From the NCBI RefSeq assembly GCF_947502065.1, contig NZ_CANMYE010000001.1, positions 806,001-870,000 of the forward strand: 64,000 nucleotides of DNA. The letters run 5' to 3'. This document shows positions 11,509 to 19,356 of this stretch, in pieces. A program made the position numbers and the translations under genes. The stretch is from an uncultured Pseudoteredinibacter sp. (GTDB lineage Bacteria; Pseudomonadota; Gammaproteobacteria; Pseudomonadales; Cellvibrionaceae). The notes beneath the pieces are model-generated. The model did no database searches, had not been told where the DNA came from, and saw only the letters and a program-made list of their open reading frames with translations. Positions within the stretch are counted from its first letter, which is position 1, and each line of letters starts with the position of its first letter.

Positions 11509-12531
11509 CTACAGTTGCGTTTTATGACCGGCTTTTAATTTGTGACCAATGGTCGCAAAAGGCAGGCACGCTAAGATAAAAATTGCTGCCCCCCAAGCTG
11601 GATAGTGGTTTGCTAACATCGCCAAGGGCAGTAACCAGAAGGTGTTTACTGCAAGCATAGCACAGACTACCTTACCGTGACTTTCCCAGCGCCTACTTAG
11701 AATTTGGTAGCTATGGCTGCGATGGGGCTCGTTCCATGCTTGTTTGCTTAGTATTCGGTATAACAATGTCCAGCTGGCGTCATAAATAAAGGTAGTCAGT
11801 AAAATAATGGCAGACCATAGGGAGATGTGATAACGATCGCTGCAATAACAGGCAATAGCGGCTAGTACCAAACCCAAAAAGCAGCTGCCAATATCGCCCA
11901 TGAAGACCTTGGCGGGTGCCCAGTTGATGAAGAGAAAGCCACTGATCACAGCTGCTAGCCCCATTAGAATCTGATCGAATCCCGCACCGTTCGCCGTAAT
12001 AATGATTTGTAGGCCAAGCAATAAGCAAATGGCTTCACTGGCGGCTATGCCATCAATACCATCCATAAAATTATAAAGATTGATAAGCCAGCTAATGGCT
12101 ATGAGGCTAAAGGGCAGTGCCCACAAGCTATTGATAGCGATGTTGAATGAGGCAATTTGCAAGCTACTAGTCGTTGGCAGTAGATATAAAAAAAGGGTCG
12201 CGCAGGACATATGAACCAGCATTCTGAGTCGGCGTGACAAGGGGCGGTGGTCATCTACAAAGCTAAATAAGCCCAGGGCGCTGGCCGGAAAAAAGATAGC
12301 GATTAGCCAAGCTGTCATTGATGGATCTTGTTGGGCTAGATAGATTGCCAGCAGGCATGCGCAAATCACAATAGCCAAACCACCGCCGCGAGGTGTAATT
12401 TGGCTGTGGGAACTGCGCTCTCCAGGTATATCGACAACCTGAGCTTTTATGGCATAGCTGCGCACCGCGTGGCTTAGTAGCCAACAAAGAGCGGAAAATA
12501 AGGCTAATTCTAGCGCCATTGTTAACATCAC
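11509..12531 (-). CDS. wbpL: MraY/WecA-family (GT4) undecaprenyl-phosphate glycosyl-1-phosphate transferase, WbpL-like
   Basis: Transfers a sugar-1-phosphate to undecaprenyl phosphate, the first membrane step of O-antigen or similar glycan assembly. The 340-residue product is polytopic (about ten helices). Family motifs are clear: SSHSQITPRGGGLAIV near residue 40, FVDDHRPLSRRLRMLVH near 90-106, NLYNFMDGIDGIAASEA near 150-166 and APAKVFMGDIGSCFLG near 205-220; the aspartates bind Mg2+ and substrate. Its start overlaps the epimerase stop by 4 bp, so the two are translationally coupled. The symbol is by analogy with Pseudomonas wbpL, not proven orthology. Confidence 0.85.
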   Translation of the reverse strand: MMLTMALELALFSALCWLLSHAVRSYAIKAQVVDIPGERSSHSQITPRGGGLAIVICACLLAIYLAQQDPSMTAWLIAIFFPASALGLFSFVDDHRPLSRRLRMLVHMSCATLFLYLLPTTSSLQIASFNIAINSLWALPFSLIAISWLINLYNFMDGIDGIAASEAICLLLGLQIIITANGAGFDQILMGLAAVISGFLFINWAPAKVFMGDIGSCFLGLVLAAIACYCSDRYHISLWSAIILLTTFIYDASWTLLYRILSKQAWNEPHRSHSYQILSRRWESHGKVVCAMLAVNTFWLLPLAMLANHYPAWGAAIFILACLPFATIGHKLKAGHKTQL

Positions 12532-13532
12532 TGTACTACGTCTCTGCTGTTTTGTTGCGGGCCGTGCTGGGCCTCTTTAGCAGTACAAAAGCTGTGCTCC
12601 AACAAACTTTGTTCTGCTGTAAAGGGCGCTTGCCAATTTAGCTGCTGCTTAGATTGCTGGCTGTCTAGTGCAAACTCGCTGCTAAGTTTGCTCCATTGCT
12701 GATTAAATGCTGGCAGTCGCATTAGCAGTTGCAATAACCATTTAGGCAGCTGAAATAAACGCGCTTTTTTGCCCTCAGCTTTTGCCAGTAATAAAATTAA
12801 TTCGCGGCTGCTCAAGGGGCTATCATCAGCTGCAATAAAGGTATGTCTTGTTGGGGGAGGGCATTTGATACAGTGTTCAATAAGGTGACACAGATTGGCC
12901 AGTGAAATCATGTCTCTGCGCTTATTTAGGCCTGCAAATGGTAAGGGCAGTCCGCTATTTATAAGGGCTTGTAGTTTGGCTATATTGCCTTTAGCGTGTC
13001 GATCATAGATAAGGCCTGGACGCAGAATAATGAGCTCTAACTGATTAAGACTGCAAAAGCTCTCGAGCCATTGCTCGGTTTTCCATTTGGCTTTGCTGTA
13101 AGGATCGGCTGGTCTGACGTCGCTTTCTTGTGCAAATGCTTGCGCATTACCGTCGCTGTTTTCGGCAAATACTTTGGCGCTGCTAATATAGATGAAACGC
13201 TTGGCTCTTTTTGATTTGGCTGCATTGGCCAGTTCTTTACTGAGTGTTAGGTGGGACTGCTCTTGTAGCTTGGCTTCTTCCATCGGGCATTTGTGCCCTT
13301 GATGCGCGCGGCCGGCAAGATGGACAATACTATCGCCTGCATTGATAGTTGCACTCAATTGATCGCAGTTCCAATTGCCAATGAGCTGATACTCAACCCC
13401 ATCGATAGGAGCTTTGGGCAATCGGCGACACAATGCGACAATGCCTTGGTCGCGCCCAATTACTTGGCTATGCAAATGCTGAATAAGGGCCTGGCCGACA
13501 AAACCACTGCTTCCGCTGATGACAATGGCCAT
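12528..13532 (-). CDS. NAD-dependent sugar epimerase/dehydratase, WbpK-like
   Basis: Extended short-chain dehydrogenase of 334 residues acting on a nucleotide sugar. The Rossmann motif SGSSGFVGQAL lies at the N-terminus, and YISSAKVFAEN plus PYSKAKWKTEQWL supply Ser and YxxxK catalytic residues. In the WbpK/WbpV group such enzymes reduce or epimerise 4-keto-6-deoxy sugars before transfer by WbpL. The start MAIVISGSSG at 13532 was chosen over an upstream in-frame methionine at 13583 because the fold begins directly there. Overlap with the downstream transferase gene shows one transcript. The C-terminal 20 residues are Gln/His-rich and probably not conserved. Confidence 0.8.
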   Translation of the reverse strand: MAIVISGSSGFVGQALIQHLHSQVIGRDQGIVALCRRLPKAPIDGVEYQLIGNWNCDQLSATINAGDSIVHLAGRAHQGHKCPMEEAKLQEQSHLTLSKELANAAKSKRAKRFIYISSAKVFAENSDGNAQAFAQESDVRPADPYSKAKWKTEQWLESFCSLNQLELIILRPGLIYDRHAKGNIAKLQALINSGLPLPFAGLNKRRDMISLANLCHLIEHCIKCPPPTRHTFIAADDSPLSSRELILLLAKAEGKKARLFQLPKWLLQLLMRLPAFNQQWSKLSSEFALDSQQSKQQLNWQAPFTAEQSLLEHSFCTAKEAQHGPQQNSRDVVQ

Positions 13533-13670
13533 TGTTTTGTTGAGGCTCCTAAGTATTGGGGGTGGCCAGCAAGTACCGTGCAATCCCTAGCTTATGGGGC
13601 TATGGCTGTGGCTAAGTAACTGCTGTAAAAGGGTATTTTACGCAATTAGCTTGGGAATGATATGACTTTT

Positions 13671-13699
13671 TTCACTCTTTAGGCCTTGCCAGCTATTAT
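13671..13699 (+). promoter_or_regulatory. Candidate sigma70 promoter of tRNA-Val
   Basis: TTCACT (13671-13676) and TATTAT (13694-13699) are separated by 17 bases and lie about 57 bp before the tRNA. The -10 is good, the -35 matches 4 of 6. Inferred from position and sequence only. Confidence 0.45.
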
Positions 13700-13756
13700 A
13701 CTCACTGGTAGAGTACGCGCCTCGATTGCCAAGGCATCCGCTGGGTAATCTATTGT

Positions 13757-13833
13757 ACGACCGTAGCTCAGCTGGTTAGAGCACCACCTTGACATGGTGG
13801 GGGTCGGTGGTTCGAGTCCACTCGGTCGTACCA
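13757..13833 (+). tRNA. tRNA-Val (GAC)
   Basis: A complete 77-nt cloverleaf with encoded CCA. The acceptor stem is ACGACCG with CGGTCGT, the D-arm contains AGCTCAGCTGGTTAGAGC, the anticodon stem CCACC/GGTGG encloses the loop TTGACAT (anticodon GAC), and the T-arm contains GGTTCGAGTCC. Its 3' half is the attachment site for the island that follows; the left copy stays intact, so the tRNA should be functional. Confidence 0.95.
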
Positions 13834-13839
13834 ATTTCT
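13790..13839. repeat. attL: 50-bp direct repeat inside tRNA-Val
   Basis: The segment from the anticodon loop to six bases past CCA is repeated without mismatch at 25482-25531. With one mismatch the match extends 7 bases leftward (13783 and 25475). Such a repeat of a tRNA 3' half is the normal footprint of site-specific integration. Confidence 0.9.
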
Positions 13840-13889
13840 CAAGTTTAATCAATAGCTTAAGTGATACCGAAGTTTGAGCTGTATTGTTC

Positions 13890-13921
13890 TTACGCACAAA
13901 CTTTCAATGTTTACGCACAAA
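13890..13921. repeat. Paired 11-bp direct repeats beside attL (possible arm-type sites)
   Basis: TTACGCACAAA occurs at 13890-13900 and 13911-13921, start to start 21 bp (two helical turns). The position just inside the island end fits arm-type integrase or excisionase binding sites. Function is inferred. Confidence 0.45.
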
Positions 13922-14063
13922 AGTACTATTTTAAGAGTATTGGGCGTGTGATTGATGCTTTGGTTACTAAAGTTCCTTAAATGCTTATTGTTGTGAAAAG
14001 ATATATTTCTCATTTTTTTCTGAAGATATAGAATGTGGTTTACTTTAAACGCAAGGCAACGGA

Positions 14064-14702
14064 ATGACAGCACCAGAAAACCCCAAAATTTATCACATAT
14101 TGCATGTGGATAGGTTGAAGTCGGTGATATCTCAAAATGGACTTCTAAGTGATTCGAGAATTGCAAGCCAACCTAATGCTGGAACCAATATTGGAGCTCC
14201 GCATATCAAAGAGCGGAGATTGAAATCAAACGAACTCGCGTCACATCCAGGGTTATTTGTAGGTGAGTGTGTTCCGTTTTATTTTGGTGTTTGGTCTCCA
14301 ATGCTATATGTTATTCATAGGCAAGGGCATGATCTCACTTATAACGGAGGACAAGCGCCTATTGTCTATTTAGAGGCAGATTTGAAGACAACTGTTTCTT
14401 GGGCTGAGTCCCACGGTCTTAAGTGGGCGTGTACAACTGGGAATGCTGGAGCATCCTTTTTTGATGATTTTTCGAGCTTAAGTGAGCTAAATAAAATAGA
14501 TTGGGATGCAGTCGGATCAAAAATGTGGAAGGACTGCAGGGATGCCAAACAGGCTGAATTTCTTGTTCAAGCTTGCTTCTCGTGGTCTCTTGTAGAGCGA
14601 GTAGTAGTTTATGACAACACAAGGCATCAATTAGTAATGAATGAAATTTCTGTAGCTGATCATAAGCCTTCGGTTCAAGTTAATCCTGCTTGGTATTATT
14701 AG
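14064..14702 (+). CDS. darT: DarT-type ssDNA thymidine ADP-ribosyltransferase toxin
   Basis: DarT ADP-ribosylates thymidine in single-stranded DNA in a sequence-dependent way, blocking replication and, in several systems, phage growth. The 212-residue protein starts with the family's IYHILHVDRL segment, has the FYFGVWSPMLYVIH stretch (about 74-87) that forms part of the NAD+ pocket, and a catalytic glutamate candidate in KQAEFLV (Glu165). Size is as expected. The antitoxin gene darG follows after 11 bp. The gene is the first in the island after attL. Identification rests on motifs plus the partner; target sequence is unknown. Confidence 0.9.
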   Translation: MTAPENPKIYHILHVDRLKSVISQNGLLSDSRIASQPNAGTNIGAPHIKERRLKSNELASHPGLFVGECVPFYFGVWSPMLYVIHRQGHDLTYNGGQAPIVYLEADLKTTVSWAESHGLKWACTTGNAGASFFDDFSSLSELNKIDWDAVGSKMWKDCRDAKQAEFLVQACFSWSLVERVVVYDNTRHQLVMNEISVADHKPSVQVNPAWYY

Positions 14703-14713
14703 GGTTACTAAAA

Positions 14714-15757
14714 ATGAAAAGCAATTTCAAATACACGTCTGGCGACATTCTAAAAGCTGACACCGAGGCTGTGGTTAATACAGTCAATTGTGTTGGTGTT
14801 ATGGGGCGCGGGATTGCTTTGCAGTTTAAGAAGGCTTGGCCTGATAATTTCAATGCCTATGAGAAAGCGTGCAAAAAAGAGCAAGTTCAACCTGGCTCAA
14901 TGTTTATTTATGAAACTGGTCAACTTACAAACCCTTTATATATTATCAATTTTCCAACCAAGCGACATTGGAGGGGGGCAAGTAGGGTTGAAGATATAGT
15001 TTCAGGCCTAAAAGCTCTACGCAATGATATAGAGAGGCTAGGTATTAAGTCTATTTCATTGCCTCCATTAGGGGCTGGATTAGGTGGACTTGATTGGGGG
15101 GTTGTTAAAGGTCATATTGAAAATGAGCTTCGGGGAATTCAAGATGTTGAAGTATTTGTTTATGAGCCTAGCGGTGCCCCTACAGCTGATAAAATGGTAA
15201 AAAATAAAAAGGAGGTCAGGATGACCGAAGGTAGGGCTGTTCTACTTGAACTTATTGAGCGTTATCTGAAGGGACTTTTAGATCCAATGGTTAGTTTGTT
15301 GGAAGTCCACAAGCTAATGTATTTCATGCAGGAGTCTGGACAAGAGTTGAATTTGAATTATAGCAAAGGTGCTTATGGTCCTTATGCTGAAAAGATTCGG
15401 CATGTGTTGAACCACATCGAGGGACAGATGATAAGTGGTTATGCAGATGGTGGCGACAACCCTTACAAAGAAATTGAGCTAATTCCTGGTGCTATTCAGG
15501 ATGCACGAAAATGTTTGAGCACCAGATGTGATGTAAAAGATCGATTTGAAAAAGTCTCTAAGCTTATAGATGGTTTTGAATCTCCAATGGGATTGGAGCT
15601 TTTATCGACAGTTCATTGGGTAGTCAAGAGAGAGGGTGCTAAAACTGTAGGAGATGCTACCAACCTAGTACATGCATGGAATGAAAGAAAGGCGCAGTTC
15701 AGTGATCGACAAATATCTATAGCCTTTCGAGTTCTTAGCGAACATGGGTGGGTTTAA
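14714..15757 (+). CDS. darG: DarG macrodomain antitoxin
   Basis: DarG removes ADP-ribose from DNA through its N-terminal macrodomain and also binds DarT directly through its C-terminal part. The 347-residue protein has the macrodomain at about 1-155 (GDILKADTEAVVNTVNCVG and GVMGRGIALQFKKAWP; later PLGAGLGGLDW). A lysine-rich linker leads to the C-terminal domain (about 170-347; HKLMYFMQESGQ and KGAYGPYAEKIRHVL). The ATG at 14714 follows AGGG by 9 bases and was preferred over an upstream in-frame GTG at 14690. At residue 170 a strong Shine-Dalgarno precedes an in-frame ATG, described separately. Confidence 0.9.
   Translation: MKSNFKYTSGDILKADTEAVVNTVNCVGVMGRGIALQFKKAWPDNFNAYEKACKKEQVQPGSMFIYETGQLTNPLYIINFPTKRHWRGASRVEDIVSGLKALRNDIERLGIKSISLPPLGAGLGGLDWGVVKGHIENELRGIQDVEVFVYEPSGAPTADKMVKNKKEVRMTEGRAVLLELIERYLKGLLDPMVSLLEVHKLMYFMQESGQELNLNYSKGAYGPYAEKIRHVLNHIEGQMISGYADGGDNPYKEIELIPGAIQDARKCLSTRCDVKDRFEKVSKLIDGFESPMGLELLSTVHWVVKREGAKTVGDATNLVHAWNERKAQFSDRQISIAFRVLSEHGWV
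15211..15223 (+). promoter_or_regulatory. Internal ribosome-binding site and in-frame ATG in darG
   Basis: GGAGGT at 15211-15216, preceded by AA to give AAGGAGGT, lies 4 bases before ATG 15221-15223. The ATG is in the darG frame (codon 170) and sits between the macrodomain and the C-terminal domain. Translation from it would give a free 178-residue C-terminal DarG. The sequence is plain; use in the cell is inference. Confidence 0.55.
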
Positions 15758-15784
15758 TCAGTACAGTGTGATTATGGAGATTTT

Positions 15785-16431
15785 GTGGGATTAAGGATAA
15801 TCATTTTTGCGCTTCTAGTGTCTGTTTTTTTGTCATAGCTTATTCGAACCAATTTGGCTTGGGGTTTTGGAATGAGCATTCAAAATGGGCTGAATTAGGG
15901 GGCTTTTTGGGGGGAACGCTTGGGACTTGGTTGGCTTTCGGGGCTTTAATGGTTATGGCCGCTCAGCTTGACCAGCAGCGGCGTGACAATGCTCTTCTTA
16001 TAAACCAGCAAAGGCAGGATAGCGCTGAAACTCGGCGTCTGGCTGAGGTTAGCTATCTAGAGAGCAGCATTTTTACAAATTTGGAAATATTGAAAGTAAG
16101 GTTGCTTTCTTTTGATTCGGTTGTAAATGCTCCTTTGTCTGAACTCATATTGGCTATATATAGATCTGGGGATTTAACACAAGCTCGTGTTGAGGAGTTG
16201 AAGGAAGGGTTATCTGCAAGAAAGGAATCTTTGGTTACGTGGGTAAACCTATCCGCAAAGCTTACACGTCTACGGGAGGAAGACCAAAAGCGTTACGTAG
16301 ACCAGCTACTATTAGTTAGTATTACAGTTGATCATGAGTTATGTGTAGCGCTGGACTATATAGTGAAGCTTACGACGGGTGTTAGTTTTGAAGCTCATTT
16401 TAATAAAAAGGAAAGAGAAAGATCAGGCTAG
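15785..16431 (+). pseudogene. Membrane-anchored coiled-coil protein gene, split by a frameshift at a T7 run
   Basis: From GTG 15785 (GGAG 5 bases upstream) one frame encodes VGLRIIIFALLVSVF, then hits TAG at 15836. The next frame, open from 15859 (TTG) to 16431, encodes FWNEHSKWAELGGFLGGTLG, a second hydrophobic segment (WLAFGALMVMAA) and a Gln/Arg-rich coiled coil (LDQQRRDNALLINQQRQDS), then a helical C-terminal half. Reading one extra T in the run at 15825-15831 joins them into a natural two-helix membrane protein. Either the gene is broken, or slippage or the TTG start yields product (190 aa). The GxWNEHSKW type of start is familiar from prophage and island proteins of unknown role. It follows darG. 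Confidence 0.6.
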
Positions 16432-16461
16432 CGTATTGGTCATCATTCGACAGGTTTCACC

Positions 16462-17770
16462 GAGCCTGTAAATAATTCTGTGTAACTGCCAGGGTTAAAC
16501 ATAATCTTTTAAGCGGTCTTCGAACTCGATCATAAAACGATTCAAGGCCGTTTTCCAATTTCTAATTGGCATGGTCCACTTTTTAGATGCATCCATAATC
16601 GCCAGGTAGATTACTTTCTTGGCTGAATCATCCGTGGGGAAGAGTTTACGCTTCTTGATGGCCTTACGGATAACGCTGTTGAGTGACTCAATAGCGTTAG
16701 TGGTATAAATCGCCTTGCGGATATCTTCTGGGTAGCTGAACAGCGTGTTGAGATTTTCCCAGTGGCTACGCCAGGAGCGGCTAATTTGCGGATACTTACC
16801 ATCCCATCGCTTGCTGAAGTCCTCCAGTGCTCGTAAGGCTTCCTCTTCTGTGGCAGAGCGATAAATCTGCTTCAAATCCGCCGTGACAGCCTTGTAGTCT
16901 TTCCAGGGCACATACTTCACCGAGTTACGTACCATATGGACGATACAGAGCTGTATGCGAGCATTTGGAAAGGCTGCATTGATCGCATCAGGAAAGCCCT
17001 TGAGGCCGTCAACACAAGCGATCAAAATATCTTTCACTCCGCGATTTTGCAGTTCGGTGAGTACGCCGAGCCAGAATTTGGCACCCTCATTTTCAGAGAT
17101 CCATAGACCCAGTAACTCTTTGTGGCCTTCAAGGTTAACGCCCAAAGCGAGGTAAATCGATTTGTTGATGACCTGCTTGTCCTGGCGAATTTTCACCACG
17201 ATACAATCAAGATAAACAATGGGGTAAACCGCATCCAGTGGCCGAAATTGCCATTCCACTACCTGTTCAATCACTGAATCAGTGACTTTAGATATCAGCG
17301 AGGCAGAGATGTCAGTATAGTACATTTCCTTGAAGGTGGCGACGTTCTCGCGGGTAGTCATACCCTTGGCGTAAAGATTGAGAATCTTATCGTCCATGGA
17401 TGTAAAGCGGGTTTGCTGCTTCTTGACTAGCTGGGGCTCAAAACTGCCGTCTCGATCCCTAGGTGTGCTTAATTCAAACTGACCATCATCTGTCTTGAGG
17501 GTTTTGCTGGTGTAGCCATTGCGACTATTACCACAGGGAGATGGCTCATGCCTATCGTATCCTAAGTGCTCGTCAAGTTCGGCATTGAGAGCCGTCTCGA
17601 TCGTCACTTTGGTCAGCATCTGTCGAAAGTCATTGAGATCTTTCTCGGATTTGAAGGACTTAGCGGCTTCGCGTGCGAAGGCCTCCAGTTCTTTCTTGTT
17701 CATATCTACCTATCCTTAGCCCTTGCAGGCTTCTAATGATAGGCAGTTACACAGTTTTATCTACAGTCTC
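16462..17770 (-). mobile_element. Intact IS256-family insertion sequence, 1309 bp, with 8-bp target duplication
   Basis: Imperfect 29-bp terminal inverted repeats (16462-16490 and 17742-17770; outer bases GAG.CTGTA, inner CTGTGTAACTGCC) enclose a full transposase gene. The octamer GTTTCACC flanks both ends (16454-16461 and 17771-17778), the target duplication size typical for IS256. The completeness of element and duplication suggests recent arrival. Confidence 0.9.
16495..17703 (-). CDS. IS256-family transposase
   Basis: DDE transposase of the mutator-like superfamily, 402 residues, the usual length. Catalytic acidic residues are visible in VYLDCIVVKI, ACVDGLKGFPDAI and TTNAIESLNSVIRK. The N-terminal part (about 1-100) includes HLGYDRHEPSPCGNSRNGY, typical for the family. 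The gene fills the element nearly end to end and appears intact, so it should be able to transpose its own copy. Confidence 0.95.
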   Translation of the reverse strand: MNKKELEAFAREAAKSFKSEKDLNDFRQMLTKVTIETALNAELDEHLGYDRHEPSPCGNSRNGYTSKTLKTDDGQFELSTPRDRDGSFEPQLVKKQQTRFTSMDDKILNLYAKGMTTRENVATFKEMYYTDISASLISKVTDSVIEQVVEWQFRPLDAVYPIVYLDCIVVKIRQDKQVINKSIYLALGVNLEGHKELLGLWISENEGAKFWLGVLTELQNRGVKDILIACVDGLKGFPDAINAAFPNARIQLCIVHMVRNSVKYVPWKDYKAVTADLKQIYRSATEEEALRALEDFSKRWDGKYPQISRSWRSHWENLNTLFSYPEDIRKAIYTTNAIESLNSVIRKAIKKRKLFPTDDSAKKVIYLAIMDASKKWTMPIRNWKTALNRFMIEFEDRLKDYV

Positions 17771-17866
17771 GTTTCACCCGGTCCAAGTCATGTGTATAGC
17801 TGTCCTTAATTGCCTGGTCTTTGTGGCCTCCTGATCTTCACCCGCAAAAATGGACACCTTTCCATA

Positions 17867-18309
17867 TCACGCTGCCATTTGTTCATATTTAATCGGTGAG
17901 GTGTAACCCAATCCTGAGTGCAGCCTTACCGAGTTGTAAAACTGGTTTATATATCGTCCAAGCTCTCGATGCAATTGCTTAAAGCTTCTAAACTTTCTTT
18001 TTCGTACCAGCTCAGCTTTTAGTGAATGATAAAATGATTCCATAAATGCATTGTCTGTACAATAGCCCGGACGATTCACACTATGGTGCATTCCATTTTC
18101 TTTTAATAAACCTTGAAAGCCAGATCCGGTAAACTCTACCCCTCTATCTGTGTGCAATACCACCGACTCACTATTTCGGCCTTTACTGATGGCATACTTC
18201 AGAGCGGTCATCGTTAACTCTGTAGTTCGCGTATACGCTAGCGACCAGCCTAAGATCCGCCGAGAATATTGATCCATAATAGTCGCCAAATAAGTCCAGC
18301 GTCCCGCTA
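17867..18309 (-). pseudogene. IS3-family transposase orfB, 3' fragment
   Basis: Only the integrase-core end is left. The frame reads LAGRWTYLATIMDQYSRRILGW, then LHTDRGVEFTGSGF and NAFMESFYHSLKAE, keeping all three D, D, E residues, and ends SGLGYTSPIKYEQMAA. The N-terminal half, orfA and the left end of the element are missing: at 18309/18310 the sequence switches to the tail of an unrelated small gene on the other strand. The right end (downstream of the stop, with TGGACACC near 17850) may be the original IS end. Confidence 0.85.
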
Positions 18310-18417
18310 AGCGAAGTCTTTAGAAGCCTTTCTTGCGATGATCAAAAGGTGGTTAGGCGCCTTCGTGATCTCTATGTTGAGGAGCGGCAAGCTGATATAT
18401 CTAGCGGCCAAAAGTGA
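18310..18417 (+). pseudogene. 3' remnant of a paralogue of the small gene at 22005-22184
   Basis: The 75 bases 18310-18384 match 22095-22169 at 73 positions and the frame is the same (SEVFRSLSCDDQKVVRRLRD), ending in TGA at 18415. The last ten codons differ from the intact copy. The 5' part is replaced by the IS3 fragment. This shows that the island once held two copies of this gene. Confidence 0.75.
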
Positions 18418-18581
18418 CATTCCCATTGCTTATTTAAGTTTTCATTGCCGTTTGTCGGGTAATACTTAGCTAGAACTAGTTGCACATTTGATTAGAGCTT
18501 TGATTATGCCATATAGATTTAATGTTACTGTAGGATGTAGTATTTCCAACTAATGAATTGTGATTTTGTTACAAAGCCGGT

Positions 18582-18842
18582 GTGCGGTTTGACGCATGCA
18601 CATACAGTAACCCTGGGAAAGATTTGTGGGCGGCTGAGTTTATTGATCTGGTGATCCAACGAGCTGAAGAGTTGCTTGCGATAGACTCGTTATATAATCG
18701 CGTGAACCTTACTACGAGCTTTGCCTGCGAGGACAAGGATTTACTAACAATTGAGCTTTCAGGTAGGCCTGTAAAGGGGGGACCTTTCAAGTCTAGAGTT
18801 AGAAAGAGTCGCGCAGAATCTTATCAGCTGTTTGACCAATGA
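18582..18842 (+). CDS. Hypothetical protein or gene fragment, 86 aa
   Basis: The reading frame from GTG 18582 encodes a soluble, plausible-looking protein (SNPGKDLWAAEFIDLVIQRA, then SFACEDKDLLTIELSGRPVK). I know no family for it. There is no clear Shine-Dalgarno, and the frame is open back to 18564 without an ATG, so it may be the 3' end of a larger gene cut by the events that left the IS3 fragment. Confidence 0.35.
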   Translation: MRFDACTYSNPGKDLWAAEFIDLVIQRAEELLAIDSLYNRVNLTTSFACEDKDLLTIELSGRPVKGGPFKSRVRKSRAESYQLFDQ

Positions 18843-19356
18843 ATTCCCAAATTGTATTGCAAGCACTTCCTGTGATTGGGGGCCATCTGAGGAACTCTCT
18901 TTAACCTTGGTTTTCGACAAGCACTATGCATAGCCTTTTAACGTGCCATTTTGACATAAAAAAGCCGCAGAAGCAGCAGCTTAAAATCATGTTAGTCCAT
19001 GACTGAATGCACATTGCGAGAGATCTGCCGATTAAGTGTGCTGCTGCGTTTTCATACAGGCATTTAGCATATGCGTAGTCTTTTTAGCTGATTTCTATGA
19101 CGTTAATGTGAAGGTGTTAAGTCGGTATCCGTCCAACATTTGAATTCTTGCCTGATTCTAAGAGTGAGCCAGATACAAGCTCATCGAAGATAGGAGGCCA
19201 AATCCGATTACATTCACGCCTATTTAAGATCATACGGGTGTTGATTTGTACCCAAACCCACCCCCACCCCTATGTAATTGCGGTTACTGATCAGTGGGGA
19301 CTGTATAACGAAGGGCTTTTCAAATAGTGAAAGGCCCAGCTATTAGTATGCGAAAC
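18843..19356. other. Gene-free spacer in the island
   Basis: No frame longer than 60 codons and no repeats shared with other parts of the window. It holds a weak hairpin followed by T6 on the minus strand near 18955-18982 and the candidate terminator at 19312-19336. Confidence 0.5.
19312..19336 (-). terminator. Candidate terminator after the cysteine-repeat gene
   Basis: On the minus strand GGGCCTTTCA pairs with TGAAAAGCCC (one mismatch) around a short loop, 20 bases after the stop codon. The T run is poor (TTCGTT). Confidence 0.45.
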
